A stretch of 64,000 nt of DNA from Hydractinia symbiolongicarpus (Eukaryota > Cnidaria > Hydrozoa > Anthoathecata > Hydractiniidae), in assembly GCF_029227915.1 (NCBI RefSeq), contig NC_079883.1:20520001-20584000 (forward strand). The letters are read 5' to 3'. Below the pieces are notes generated by a model. The model saw nothing but the letters and a program-made list of their open reading frames with translations, had not been told where the DNA came from and did not search any database. The translations under genes and the position numbers were made by a program. Shown here in pieces: positions 36,482 through 52,211 of this stretch; positions within the stretch are counted from its first letter, which is position 1, and every line of letters starts with the position of its first letter.

Positions 36482-36800
36482 ATGTTGTCTCCAGACGTTT
36501 CTGATGTTGATTGTCAAGATCAAGTTCTTGGTTTCCAGTTTAAACCAAGGAGAACTCTCCAATCACAGTCTGAGACTGAATGGGTGGATTACAAAACAGA
36601 AGAAGAAGTGGAAGAAAAATCTTCCAATTTGAGAACAAATCTCGCTGTAAGCATGTGGTGTAAGTAAGGAAATGGTACATTGCATCCCATAGAATGTGAA
36701 TGTGGATGCTGTCATGAACTCAAGTCCTTCGAGTCATACGATTTGAGTGGTATGTTGAAAATAATTATTTTCGAACAAAATATCATTAACAAACAAGAAA
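36482..36800 (+). pseudogene. P2X7 C-terminal-domain-like fragment
   Basis: The frame from 36482 is acidic and ends with Met-Trp-Cys-Lys then TAA (36666). The same phase reopens with Pro-Ile-Glu-Cys-Glu-Cys-Gly-Cys-Cys-His-Glu-Leu and Ser-Gly-Met, the cysteine pattern of the P2X7 cytosolic domain as it occurs in many cnidarian and transposon-linked proteins. The stop falls where a second Cys of a WC-x-C pair is expected. A GTAAG at 36659 could be a donor, but no matching acceptor is evident. Dead fragment or unfinished exon model. Confidence 0.45.
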
Positions 36801-37093
36801 CTCTATATACCAAAATATCAACATGGACTAATGAGGCAACGCTGAAAACGACCATCAAAAACGTTTACAAGCAAACAAGTGAAAAAATAAAAGAACGATT
36901 ATTTGACATTGAACTTTCTCTGCAACAATCGAAACCAACAGATAATCTCTGTAAAAGAAAGCAATTTCTTCTAATAAAACAAACACTAAATATTTTCATT
37001 TCTATGCACAGAAGTAAAGCAAAGTCAAGAGTTGGCCTATTATTTAACGCAAGTACGCAGAAGTTCATTGAGGATTGCAAAAAAAGTGGCTGA
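36801..37093 (+). other. Open frame of unclear origin
   Basis: The plus frame continues to 37093 with a Lys/Thr-rich, mostly helical sequence, no recognised domain. Its position between endonuclease and reverse transcriptase pieces suggests it may be the linker region of the same LINE, but I cannot show it. Confidence 0.3.
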
Positions 37094-37249
37094 CCTCTTG
37101 CAACAACAAGATGTGACTGTATTCTGTATGTAAGCAACATCATAATTAAACAGTTGATGCTAATGATTTAACTTGTACTGATCCTGTAATGGCAGATGTT
37201 GCTCTTGCCACTAATGATACATATAATTGCAGCTTCTAACACTTTATCT

Positions 37250-38045
37250 GCAAATTCAGCGTCCAGCCCAGAGGATGTCACAGCTAAATTTCTTGAAAAT
37301 TGTAAGAATGCTATTGCGGCTATACTCCTTATGTTTTAGTCAAAACGTCTCAACACAGGTGTAATACGTCTGCTTTTGAGGACTTGAAATAGTTCACCTA
37401 TCTATATAAAGGAGGAAACCAAGGCAGAGTGAGCCACTATCAACTAGTTCCCCTGTATAAATAAGATAGTCAATTATCTAGTACACAACAATCTTTTTAA
37501 CAACTCACAACATGAATTTAGAGAAGGTTGTTCCTGTTTATTTCAGCTACCGGCCTGCTATGATACATTCCTATTCTTTTTTAAAAATAGTGCAAATGTA
37601 GATACATTTTACTCAGGTTTTAGCAAGGCATTTGACAAGGTAGACCCTCCATTTTAGTTGCTAAGCTGAAACAACTTGAAAATTAGAAAAACTGATAAAG
37701 TGGATTAAATCATTCCTAAATGACAGGATACAACATGTTTATGTCAATGGTGTAAAATCTATACCCGCTAACGTTGGATCAGGGGTTCCACAGGGGTCTG
37801 TTCTTGGCCCACTGCTTTTTCTAATCATGATTGATGATATCATTTAGAACATAAAATGTTTGTTGTTATTCAGCTTTGCAGATGACACACAAATACTGAA
37901 AGAGATTAATGGTCTTATGAACACCTTTAAACTCCAAAGTAATTTAGATGTAATTTATAACTGGATAGATGCTAATAACATAAATAGGTTGAGCTTTAAG
38001 CATCTAAGTTATATGAAGACAGAGACTTTGAAAGCACTATAAGTA
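37250..38045 (+). pseudogene. LINE reverse transcriptase remnant
   Basis: In shifting plus frames one reads, in order: Tyr-Lys-Gly-Gly-Asn (37405-37425), His-Glu-Phe-Arg-Glu-Gly-Cys-Ser (37510-37535), Phe-Ser-Lys-Ala-Phe-Asp-Lys-Val-Asp (37618-37648), Gly-Val-Pro-Gln-Gly-Ser-Val-Leu-Gly-Pro (37785-37815) and Phe-Ala-Asp-Asp-Thr (37876-37890). These are the fingers-palm motifs of a non-LTR reverse transcriptase in the correct order and spacing. The palm motif is F-ADD. At least four frameshifts or stops break it. Clade is not decidable by eye; CR1/L2/jockey-like is plausible. Confidence 0.85.
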
Positions 38046-39720
38046 ATACGCCAGAAAAAATTACCACAAAAAAAACACTGCAGAACATGGTTGTTATAAT
38101 GTTGAATAACTGCAAATTTAACCTTCTTATCTTCAACCTCTTATCAAATAGTATATAACTCAATGATTACTATGAACATTTGAGACTCTCTGTCATTGTC
38201 CTTATCTGGCCTATTGTTCCCGGTTATGTAAATTACTGTTACCTGCCATGCTAAATATTTGCTTATTTGATGCATGTGTAATTTGCATCTAAATTCCATA
38301 CACATTTCAACACAAAACTTATTGTAATTACTTCTAAAACATATTATTTCATAATTAAAAAGGTTGCCAACTTGACGTATTGGCTGCTTCAAATATCACA
38401 ACTATCTTCTTTATTGCCCTGAAGTAGGCACATCATTAAAAAAACTTTGTAAACATTAACAAGGAGGATCTGTGGAATACAGCAAACCTGACAAATAATA
38501 TACGCTTCTCTGTATTCAATGTATGATTAGTGAGTCAAACCGATTGTCTCCTTTTAAATTTTTTCCTGAGAAGTAACTTTAGCAAATTATCATCACAATG
38601 ATTTTTACCAGAGCTTAAAAAATCTGAATATACTCACTTTAAAATTCTTAACATAATATTTTTTGGTAATAGGTCAACAGTAATGTGGTATATGTTGAAG
38701 CCCTGTGAGACCTATAAGTGATCTCTTGCATCTCTAGTCCTCCTGCATAACCTTGATATATAAGATAATACTGGAAAACAAAATATTATGCTAGATTGTA
38801 GAAAGAACTGTTTTTGGTTTTCGATATACCGTATGCATGGGAAGTTGTTTTGAGCAAAAACAACATAGTTTTATTCAATGGGTGCATATAATGCAGTGGA
38901 AACATCACAGTTTCTTGTCCTATACATATTTAAAAACACATGTACGAAAATTTTTTAATTATTTAATTCGTTGTTGCCATGTAGCCATATTCTGTCAGTG
39001 TGTTTAAAATAGTTGTGCTCCTGCAATTTTACTGATTGAAATGTGTAACAGGGGAGGTTTATATGAAGAAGATGGTTAAATAATTATCAGTAAATTTAAA
39101 TTTTACCAAACAAAAATGTTCAAAACCAACTTATAAGTGGGTGCTCAAACACATGTGGTTGTGGGCAAAAAGGTAATAAAAATCGAACTTTGTTTAAAAA
39201 AGAAAAAAGTATTATGTAAAGGCACGTCTACGTTAGTATTAAAAAAGGCTGTGAAATTGTTTCCACTACTCCACATAGGAGAGTATTCATGGAAGAACAC
39301 AAACTAGCAACACATTTAAACAGAGCTAATACCATAAAAGCTGCTATTTATGTGACACTTGGCTGGTTAAAAGAATTTAAAATTTGGCACCGGAAATATT
39401 TATATAAATAATAATATTTTTTAAAAGTGGTGTCACATTTTTACTGCTATGAGGGTTGTTAATTTAAATAAGTGACTAAAAAAATGCCAAGTATTTAATT
39501 AGCGTCGGCAGTGGTTACATTGATACTATAAAAAATCAAAAAAGTCTTTGTATGACCGCCAAGTCTAACTTATTAAACTTCTTGATGGCAAATCAATGCA
39601 TTGCAATGATCTGGTTTGCTTTTTAAATTCCTGTGCAATGTTTAATTTGCGCAATAGTCATCCGCAGATAATCCTTGTTCTATCAAAATTTGTGTTAAGC
39701 CTAAACAATGTATTTTTATT
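38046..39720. other. Stretch upstream of the SUMO protease gene
   Basis: AT-rich with no supported exon. Because the protease frame begins at a splice acceptor (39733), a first exon may lie here or further upstream. I found no ATG-containing frame with a convincing donor. Confidence 0.4.
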
Positions 39721-39727
39721 TTGCTAA

Positions 39728-39733
39728 TTTCAG
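39728..39733 (+). promoter_or_regulatory. Splice acceptor at the start of the protease exon
   Basis: TTTTGCTAATTTCAG precedes the exon. An ATG at 39770 is out of frame and yields a very short upstream frame; the next ATG (39781) is in frame. Either a cis-spliced exon or a trans-spliced leader could join here. Leader trans-splicing is known in hydrozoans; which applies is not visible. Confidence 0.6.
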
Positions 39734-41523
39734 GGACATCCAACTGTGTGCACAGCATCCAGCAAGGTGATGCGTTTGCCATGCTGCAAGCTGTGAAGTC
39801 TTTGTTCTTGAGCTCCAATAATCCTAGAGAAGAAAGTCGAGCTGGTAGCAAGAGACGATATCACGAAAACTCTTTTGACTCTCTAACCCCATTACACAAA
39901 CGCAAAAGATCCGAAATTACTCATGTGGCTCCCACTTTAAGCTTTTTTGAGAAATGGAATGTTGGTAAAATATTTAAGTATATTACTACTGGCAAGACTG
40001 AAGTAGAGGAAGAAATGTCTACTATGCATTTGTACAAAAGAGACTCAGTCGGCCAATCAGCTTGTCGAATTAATACAAAAACTAGACATATTTTGTCTGC
40101 TACTAAAAAAAAGGACTCAGCTCGAAAACCGTTGCTGCAAATATCAAATGCGGCAGTATTGGATTTGACTAATATAGACAGTGAAGGACTGAACAATGAT
40201 TCACAAGCGGTACCAACAGTTGTAGACTTGACTAAAACCTCAGATTCAACATCTAGTACGAACACTACCTCGTTGACAATAAAAAATCGTGTCGGTTCTT
40301 TGGCACGTCAAAAAAGTGTCGGTGTTTTGAAGGAAAACGTACGTTTAGACGAGAGAAGGAGATATAAGGAGTTGTTGGCACAATTCACCACTACTTATCT
40401 ACCGGAATATTCAAAATCAATCTCTCCTCCCAGCTATGCTAAACAGGAAGGTACTGCCAGGACATTTTTTGTTCAAGACAAATATTTTGCAAAGAAAGCT
40501 CCTTTAATCGATTTAACAAAGGAGGAAAAGGCTGCAAAGCCTCGTCGTAGATTTTACCACGAAATTTTGCAAGAATCGAGAAGCTCTTCATCTATTTTAG
40601 AGTATAGTAGGTTAGAAGATATCTCGACGGCTTCTAACTTTTCAAAATCGTCAACAACGTGCACTCAAAATTCACGCAGTGATGCGCTCTGTACTAAAGA
40701 CTGGATAACAAAATGGAGAAACACACTCGACCCTATTCAACTTGAACGTGAGAGACAAATCTGGGAGCAGGAACGGAAGAAAGAAGCGTTGAAGAAGAAA
40801 GAGAAGGACGAGATCAAAAAGTATGAAAAAAAATCGGAAGCTGTCGAGTTGGTAGCATTGACAGATGACATGTTGGCTGTTGTCAACAATGCATTGACTC
40901 AGAGAAGTCCAAATGAAGTGCTGGTAAAAGGTTTTAACGCTGAGATTAGAGGGTCCGACATTGCAACGTTAAGAAATGCTACATGGCTGAATGACGAAGT
41001 TGTAAATTTTTATTTCAATCTTATCAAGGAAAGAAGTGAAAACAACAAGGAGCTTCCCAAAGTTCACGTCTTTAACACTTTCTTTTATCCGAAAATTATG
41101 AAAGTTGGTCATTCTGGCGTGAAACGGTGGACTCGAAAAGTTGATGTATTTTCATTTGATCTTCTCCTCATACCAGTTCACTTAGGGATGCATTGGTGTT
41201 TAGCTGTGATAGATTTGAAACACAAACAGATTGTGTATTACGATTCGTTGAAAGGTAACAACTTGCCTTGTATCAACGCATTAAGAGATTATTTGCGAGC
41301 CGAATCATTGGATAAAAAGAAAACAGAGTTCGATTTGTCTGGTTGGACCGAAGTCATGCCGAAAGACATCCCTGAACAAATGAACGGATGTGATTGTGGG
41401 ATGTTTATGTGCAGATACGCAGAATACAAAAGCAGGGCTGCGGAATTCACTTTTTCTCAAACTCATATGCCTTACTTTAGAAAAAGGACGATTTATGAAA
41501 TTTTAAACAAGAAGCTATTGTAA
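39734..41523 (+). CDS. SENP1/2-type SUMO-specific protease (Ulp1 family)
   Basis: Cysteine protease of the C48/Ulp1 family, which matures SUMO and removes it from substrates, usually at the nuclear envelope and nucleoplasm. A single open frame runs to TAA at 41521-41523. Counting codons from 39721: residues 1-380 are low-complexity, with a Lys/Glu-rich helix around 345-375; about 390-600 is the catalytic domain with Trp-Leu-Asn-Asp-Glu, His491 (in MHW), Asp508 (YYDS), Gln553 and Cys559 (DCGMF), so triad and oxyanion Gln are all present. The C-terminal domain resembles SENP1/2 and not SENP6/7, as there are no loop insertions. TTTCAG at 39728-39733 is a splice acceptor, so the coding start is either in an unseen exon or at the in-frame ATG 39781. 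No introns in the rest, unlike vertebrate orthologues. Confidence 0.93.
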
Positions 41524-45204
<3,681 letters not shown>

Positions 45205-46345
45205 ATTATGTTTGTATTTCTTACTAAAATAAGCGATGAAAAAATAATTTATATCAATTACTGCTACCTAAATTATTATTTTAACGTTAGATTTGTGTCG
45301 GCCTCTCTCGCCTATTTTTTTCGCTGCGACAGACAAAATTTTGAATTCCTTTTATTAGCTTGAAGGGTAAAATATTATTCCTTTTTAAACAAATAAAACC
45401 ACTTTTCTCGGTTGATACCTTCCTAGTCTAGACGTTATGCTTATAAAATGCTGCGCTTTCTGGCGTGACCGGCATTTATTGCTACTGTGGTGGGCAGAAA
45501 TCTGAACGTAGGAACTACAGGCTGCAAGTTCGGTGATAAATCTTGTTAATCGCAGCAAAATTTAGTACAATTAACAAAATGGCGAAAATAACTACCCAGG
45601 CTTCGCTTAAATTGTCATTCGCAAAAACACATGCCAAATGCGTCTAAACTTTATGTTTGTGTTCATTTTTTCATTCTGTGAGCACCTCACTTACAACTGT
45701 TCGACGTCTTCAAAATTCCTTTAAAGTTTATATACGCAAATTTTGACCAGTTAAGATTTTATACTTAATAAATTTCAACTTGTCATTCGCTAACAGGACG
45801 TATATTTATAACAGTATTTTTTACTGACATACTCATCCTGTATATAAATTCGGAAATAATAATAATAATAATAATAATACAGCTACACCTGCTAAGCAAC
45901 CAATATCAGGCCAGAATCCAAAAAAAAAATTTTAGCAATCGCAACTTTTTCAACAGAATTTGAATTTTTTTAACCAGGAAAATTAAAATTAGTACTCTCT
46001 TTTGTTGTGACGAGGAATCAACGGATCTGGGAGCATCATTTCGTTATCTAATTAATTCTAGATAAATTTATGAAATCGTTGTGTTTACGATATGCAAATG
46101 AGGTTGTCTTTTTAAACCACCTTGGATATTCTCATAATTATATTTCTAGCACCTTAATGAGAAAAAAACCTAGACATGAAAAATGCTCGTGCTTCCATGT
46201 CAAGCGATATAATTTTGCACTGCTATTTTTATTTTAGAAGTCAAAACCAGCCAGTTACAGCAATTATTTCTGTTTATTTACATTTTCGACAACACGGAAA
46301 ATCATTGCCTGGCTGCATTACAAAAATAAGGCTAATATACATATA
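45205..46345. other. Intergenic; includes a (TAA)n microsatellite at 45856-45880
   Basis: 3' untranslated region of DDX41 followed by non-coding sequence. An AATAATAAT run of about eight units lies at 45856-45880. No gene is supported. Confidence 0.5.
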
Positions 46346-46347
46346 CT

Positions 46348-47400
46348 AGTCGTTAACCCGTGAAAAAAACCACAGGGTCGCCCGTCGTGTTTGCTCGTCC
46401 TTTAAATTAACCCGTTGCAACAAAGTGGACAAAAATATATTGCAATTGGTATTGGTTCGCATTTTAAAAATTTCGTGTTTCTGGTACGGGACGCCGCTTT
46501 CGCGGACACACAGACAAACGACGGCTATTAATTAAGAGATCGTTGACCGTGGAAAAATCCACGGGTTCGCCCGTCCTTTAAACTAACCCGTTGCAACAAA
46601 GTAGACAAAAATATATTGCATTTGGTATTGGTGCGCATTTTAAAAATTTCGTGTTTCCGTTACGGGACGCCCCTTTCGCGGACACACAGACAAAATACGG
46701 CTATTATTAAAGAGACTAGTCGTTAGCCCGTGGAAAAATTCACGGGTTCGCCCGTCCTTTAAATTTACCCGTCGCAACAAAGTGGACAAAAATATATCGC
46801 ATTTGATATTGGTGCGCATTTTAAAAATTTCGTGATTCCGGTACGGGACGCGGCTCTCGCGGACACAGACAAAATACGGCTATTATTAAAGAGACTAGTC
46901 GTTGCCCGTGGAAAAATCCACGGGTTCGCCCGTCCTTTATATTTACCCGTCGCAACAAAGTGGATTAAATTATATCGCATTTGATATTCGTGTTTCCGTA
47001 ACATCATTTTCTAACTCAGCGGGGGTCCGCTCAGAGACAGACAGACGACGGCTATTATTATAGAGATAGTCGTTGCCCGTGGAAAAATCCACGGGTTCGC
47101 CCGTCCTTTATATTTACCCGTCGCAACAAAGTGGATAAAAAGATATCGCATTTGATATTGGTGTTTCCGTAACATCATTTTCTAACTCAGTGCGGGGTCC
47201 GCGCAGAGACAGACAGACGACGGCTATTATTATAGAGATTGATTAGTCGTTAACTCGTGTAATTCTACGGGGAGACGCCCGTCATTAAAATTCAGCAACA
47301 AAGTGGATGAAAGTATAAATTTTATTTGGTAGTTCGTGCTATCGTAGCACGACGATTTTCTCGCGCACAGACAAGAAACTGGTATTATTAATAAGAGATT
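46348..47400 (+). repeat. Hairpin satellite, six tandem units of about 175-190 bp
   Basis: Units begin with (ACTA)GTCGTTRGCCCGTGG at about 46348, 46541, 46713, 46893, 47066 and 47241 and end with GACGGCTATTATTAAAGAGA. Each starts with CCCGTGGAAAAATCCACGGG, a 7-bp-stem hairpin, overlapping ACGGGTTCGCCCGT, a second hairpin with a TTCG loop. A third block reads TTACGGGACGCGGCTTTCGC or, in other units, ATCATTTTCTAACTCAGCG, so two subtypes exist. The same family at 5031-5378 has two units. Minus frames across the array are artefacts. Confidence 0.92.
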
Positions 47401-47553
47401 TCTATACATCATATGTATAATGCTTTAACATTAAATAGTTTTACAAAATGTAACTCGGGCAAAGAAACACCCCCTCACATGGAACAACATGTGGTCAAGA
47501 AACCAGCACTTGACAATCAACCACCTTGTTTCAGCATCTTTACACTGGTAATA

Positions 47554-47910
47554 TTACCACTGTCGAGTATTACGGAAAAGTCGGTAAATGTTCTTGACTA
47601 AAAAGTGATTTTTTAAGAAACATTTGAGTACTATTTTCCTCTCTAAACCATCGTCGAACTGTCCCTGATGACTCATGTCCTTGTACAGCTCCATGTTTCG
47701 GAGTATTTTGATGTGTTCCCTGTACGTACTTGCTTGCTTGAAACGAGAATTGGTTGAACTTTCAAGTTGCGCTGTAGTATAATGATATTTTCTAAATAAA
47801 GCTCGTTTCAAACCATTCGCGTTTAATTGCATGTTTCTCTTGCCGACTCGAAAGTAACATTCACTCAAATGTAACGTAATAAGGAACGTGGCCAACATCA
47901 GAAGATTCAT
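47554..47910 (-). CDS. Possible small secreted protein (unidentified, speculative)
   Basis: A 118-codon minus frame starting at 47910. Residues 1-17 form a hydrophobic signal-peptide-like run ending Ser-Glu-Cys. Right after it comes Tyr-Phe-Arg-Val-Gly-Lys-Arg (19-25), where Gly-Lys-Arg is the classic amidation and dibasic cleavage signal of neuropeptide precursors. The rest is basic with further Lys-Arg and Arg-Lys sites but no repeated peptide. No promoter or splice evidence is seen, and the frame could be chance. Confidence 0.25.
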   Translation of the reverse strand: MNLLMLATFLITLHLSECYFRVGKRNMQLNANGLKRALFRKYHYTTAQLESSTNSRFKQASTYREHIKILRNMELYKDMSHQGQFDDGLERKIVLKCFLKNHFLVKNIYRLFRNTRQW

Positions 47911-50900
47911 GATAAATAGATTTCAAAAAAAAAAATGATCTAATGTTCTAATGTCGATGAAAGTATCTCAAATTGATCAAAATTCTCTTGTTATCAGTGA
48001 AACCGTGTAAAAGAAGAATCGAAACTATTACCTGATAAAGGGTGCAACTCTAAAAAATAATAACTCCTGTGAATACAAATAGGTCAGGTTTAGCACACAG
48101 TGAAAAATAGCTAAAAAATTTAGGACCGTTAGACCTATTTTCAGTCTATTAAATTTGTTTTTGACCAATATTCTTTTTTTTTTTTGCGCTTAAATTTAAT
48201 TTCCAAAATAATGAAAGAGAAAAGAATTACATAGTTTGAATATTTTTAAGTTCAAATTGTGATATGGAGGAATTTGTAACATTGAACAAAATCGGCAAAA
48301 CTATAAAAATTTTGTTAAATTTAGTCATTTGCGAGACTAAATTTTGGAAAAATGACTATGTTATCTCTTGCAGGCGATTTTTATTTACTAATGAGGTATT
48401 TTTGGAAGAAAGGATATTTCGCCTGAGGCAGGAGGTGCTCTTAAATTTTGTATTTTAACATGGTATCAGATCATTGATTTTTTGACTAGTTGAACACTTT
48501 TGTTGCGTATAAAAACGTGTATAAGAAATTTCTTTTTTTCTTTTTTAGTACTCAAAAACAAGTTTTATTGTTTACGAAGGTCAGAAATTTTGTAAAAGAG
48601 TTAAACACTAATATTTTTTGGTCTGTTCGAATTAGCAGGCGTACAATACAATATTTTTAAACAGGGAAGGTTATATGAACGACTTTAGACGTAATTCCAT
48701 CGCTGTACTTTCGTCGCCTTGATTGTAATTGATTGTTGTTAGCCGTAGAATGCATGGTAAGGCGTGTTAAAATAGCAAGTTCTTGCCCGAGCAGTGAAAT
48801 ATTTTGCAGGGATGATTCTCGAAGTGTATGGATATACGCTTTAAAAGATTAATTTAAATCAGCTTTTAAAAGTTATCCTGTTGTAAGACTTAATGATGCT
48901 GACTCTAAATCAACAACGTCCAGGCTTTTACAGTCAAACTGTCGTATACACCTAACGCCAGTTCTATTAACGCCTATCGTAAAATTCAACGTCGAGATGT
49001 ATCCAGTAACAAGATTCGATGGTAAACAAAAAGTAAGTAAAACAGGAAGTAGAATCCTAGAATAAAATGTTGAAAGACATTTCTTACCACATCAAACTCG
49101 TACTGTGAATCAACGGTTAGATAAGTTGTCTTCCAGTTGGTAGAGAAACGTTTATTAACAAAACGTTGTGTGGCAAATTCCTGATGATATTGTGAGAATT
49201 GAAATGTCACCTGTTTGTGGAAACATCTTTGTTTACGTGAGCTAATAATTTGATTAATTAAGAAACACTTCTTTCTCAACTCTGTTTATTTTCTCACTAT
49301 TGTTAAATAAATTATAAAGTGTAAATTATAGACAAAGTGTATACTATTGGTATAGGAAGCTTCAAAGATTTGAGAAAATTATTAGACCTTTTAGAAATTA
49401 AAGGATTGCATGCCGAAATGCATGTTTGTCGGTTCAAGGTCCGTAGCTTCTCGTATGACGCCGTTAAAGGGGGATTTTCACGAAGCGAATTGAGCGGCGA
49501 ATTCGACGGCAAATTGTATCTGAGCATGCGCAGTTCGATGCAAAATAAAAACAAACAATCGGTCAGAGCTATTAATAAACACAGAATCATATCAAAGTTT
49601 CGGATGGTAAAATTAATTCTAAATTACCACAATAAATTCGTGGCGCAAAAAATAATTGCACTAATTAAAAACCATTTGAAATATCAGTACAGCAACGGAA
49701 ATATTTTCTTTCCAATAATTTTAGAAATTGATGAATATTTAAAAGAAAGGAAAACTTGAGAGACTTTTGTAATAAAAAAGATAACAACGGATAAAAATAG
49801 TATTTGTACAGCTGGCTGTGATTATGTCGTTGGTAGATCAAAAAAACTTCTGTTCCCTCGGTATAACTAAACACTTTTCTTCCCTCAATAATTCAAATTA
49901 TCCAGTTCGTTTGCCTAGTTTACATGAGACCTAATGACAATTTAAACCTTGGTATTTTTGTGATGTCATTTGGGCCAATTGCCTTAACTTTCAGACCAAA
50001 TGAAAACGGCTAGGAAAAACTGACGTCATCTCCTGTATAAAAAACAGGCAAAGCTAAATATATAACTAAAAAAGAATAATGGCTTAAGAAACAAGTTTTA
50101 GACAAGTTCATTTATCGTGTCCAAAAAGTGACAATAGGGCCTCTATAATAAGGAACGACTCTAAACGCAGTTGTTGGCCACCAACAAAATACATGATAAT
50201 AAATGGAAATATGTCTGACTGGGCTTGACATCGCTTCGTAATATATAGAAGTAGTTAGTCCATTAAGAAAAAAGAAATGATAAAAAGATTTCGTAGATAT
50301 GTGAAACGATATGTAGAAAGCCGATCTGTAAAAATTTATAATGTTTATTCAAAGACACAGTAACATCTCTCCAAAGTGTTTTATTTCTCAAGTTTTATTT
50401 CTCAAGGAAGAAATCTTAAACTCACAGAGAAGCTTCTTGCAAGCATCTCATCTAGAACAGTGACTCTTTGAATTTTATCCAAGCAATACATCTTCTGTTA
50501 GACAACGATAATATAAAATACATCAACGGACTCTATATTAAGCTTGGAAATATTTTAGATCAAATAGCAACTACTAAATACAAATAAATTTTGCTGAAAA
50601 TGATAACAAAGAGTTGGTTAAGGTTTTTATTTACTCCGTATGAACTGAATGATACAAAATCTGAAATAACAGATTTAAGGCGTATATGACCATAGGTTAC
50701 TATTTAAAAAATAGTAGTGGTACCATTGACTTCCGTCCAGGAAGTCATAGTATCAATACTAACTTTTAAAAAAGTGACTGGTTGATTTAAACAGACATAA
50801 GCTGATTTGTCGCATTTTTAGGCGATATGTTCTGTCCAATAAGAAGAAGTAAAGTACCATGAGAATTATCCAAAAAGAGGACACTATACCATTGAATGGC

Positions 50901-51485
50901 CTGTAACATCAAAAAGATGAACATGGTGTATGGGGTATGAGGTGGAGTAAGACTACATATAGACTGAACAAGGTCATTAAAGATAAAAGTAACCACACAA
51001 CGTGGTATTTGGAAAGGTGAAACGAAAGAAGTTTCTTAAAGAAAAGTTAATACTAATTAATATATATGACAATGGCTTTTCCACGAGCACAAAACTTCAA
51101 ATGTTAGAATAGGTGATATTCAAAGTGGCAAAATGCAAAATTAAAAGTCACAAACATAAAAAAGCCAGTACGAAGTTTGTATTTGGGATATGGCTGGGAA
51201 ATAAAGGTCATTGCCACAAGCTACCTAGAAATACGAGTATGAAATTCGTATTATTGACAATTTTATTTCAAGGACTGCATCTACAAAACACTATCAAGGT
51301 GTAAGAAATGTTACTGTGCTGCAGAAATTTTATAAATAAGTTTGTGATATATACATGAAATACTGACTATTACCCACAGGACACAATATTACAATACATC
51401 ATCGCATTACACGTTGGGCACGACGCATGGAAAGGGCTATGATAAAAATGTTTGAAAGTAAATACATTTTTACGTTTTCATCTGT
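47911..51485. other. AT-rich non-coding stretch
   Basis: Open frames such as 49337-49759 (140 codons) and its complement 49312-49590 lack motifs. The part around 49460-49545 (GGGGGATTTTCACGAAGCGA, GCATGCGCAG) resembles MITE interior sequence. A short inverted repeat lies at 50716-50764 (TGACTTCC...GGAAGTCA). No gene is supported. Confidence 0.4.
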
Positions 51486-51489
51486 TTAA

Positions 51490-51653
51490 GGGGCTGTTCA
51501 TATGGAAGCGGGATGGCTCGGTTGGCCAGGCTGGCTCGGCTGGACGGAATCTCGCTTCTATCAAAAAACACATACAAAACTAAAAAAATATGTTCATATG
51601 ACAACCGAGCCATCCCAGTTAACCGAGCCAGCTCGCCTCACATGAACAGCCCC
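51490..51653. mobile_element. Tourist/Harbinger-like MITE (164 bp, TAA-flanked)
   Basis: GGGGCTGTTCATATG at left answers CACATGAACAGCCCC at right; TAA flanks both ends (51487-51489 and 51654-51656). Inside, GGATGGCTCGGTTGGC and its near complement CCAACCGAGCCATCC-type arms make a long foldback. GGG..TGTTCA termini with TAA are the signature of Tourist-type PIF/Harbinger MITEs. Confidence 0.9.
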
Positions 51654-51791
51654 TAATTGGAGTCGTGGGTTTTTCTACAGGAATTGCAGAGAGTTACGTC
51701 AGAATACAAATTAAGTGCGACTTAAAGACGCCCCTTAATGACTAAGGGACGAATGAGTATTATTTTTTTTGGAAGAGCAATAATCAATTCA

Positions 51792-52200
51792 TTACATAAG
51801 CTTACGTTGCACATGGAATTTATCAACTTTTTCTACCATTTTCATATCACTTTTTTCATGCGGGTACCACAAAAACAGGGCCTTCTTTTGCCTCATCAGA
51901 TTCTTGGACAAGGCAGTATACGATTGGGTTAAGAGCCATAGGCTGTGCTTGCGATGCCTACCTGAAATAGCAAGCTCAAGTAGGCTTTGCCGACGCTTAT
52001 CGAGACTTTCATCAGCTATGACATCGTCGACTATGAAGAGACTCTCCTCACCCGCCAACAATGAGGACAGTTTTTGGATCCGTTCAAACAGCTCATTTCC
52101 GGGGTCTATAAAGAACACGTAATTATCCTTCCAAAGTGAGGCCCTCGAGAGATAGGTTGTATTCCACCGTAGGGAAAATTGCCGTATGGGGGTCCTTAAC
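51792..52200 (-). pseudogene. Packaging ATPase (A32/FtsK-HerA type), 5'-truncated, copy A
   Basis: Genome-packaging ATPase of Polinton-like elements. From 52118 down, 108 codons are open: Walker B Phe-Ile-Val-Asp-Asp (residues 28-32), the Leu-Ala-Ile-Ser-Gly-Arg-His block and Leu-Thr-Gln-Ser-Tyr. Just upstream, in another frame (to about 52200), come Leu-Arg-Trp-Asn-Thr-Thr-Tyr and Leu-Trp-Lys-Asp-Asn. The same blocks occur in copy B at 59940-60360, which confirms the identity. The Walker A part is missing here: homology begins mid-domain, right after the preceding fragment. N-terminal truncation plus one shift make it dead. Confidence 0.8.
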
Positions 52201-52211
52201 TGTATTTAACA

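Noticed and set aside
39921-40265. Minus frame of 114 codons inside the SUMO protease
   Set aside because: Shadow of the coding strand; the plus frame has the catalytic domain.
49337-49759. 140-codon plus frame
   Set aside because: No motif, an equally open complementary frame (49312-49590), and its central part looks like MITE interior sequence.
50716-50764. A MITE or terminator hairpin
   Set aside because: The inverted repeat is short and imperfect, with no flanking duplication and no gene beside it.
51113-51304. A possible exon (63 codons, Lys/His-rich)
   Set aside because: No splice signals or domain; shifted frames downstream gave no consistent protein.
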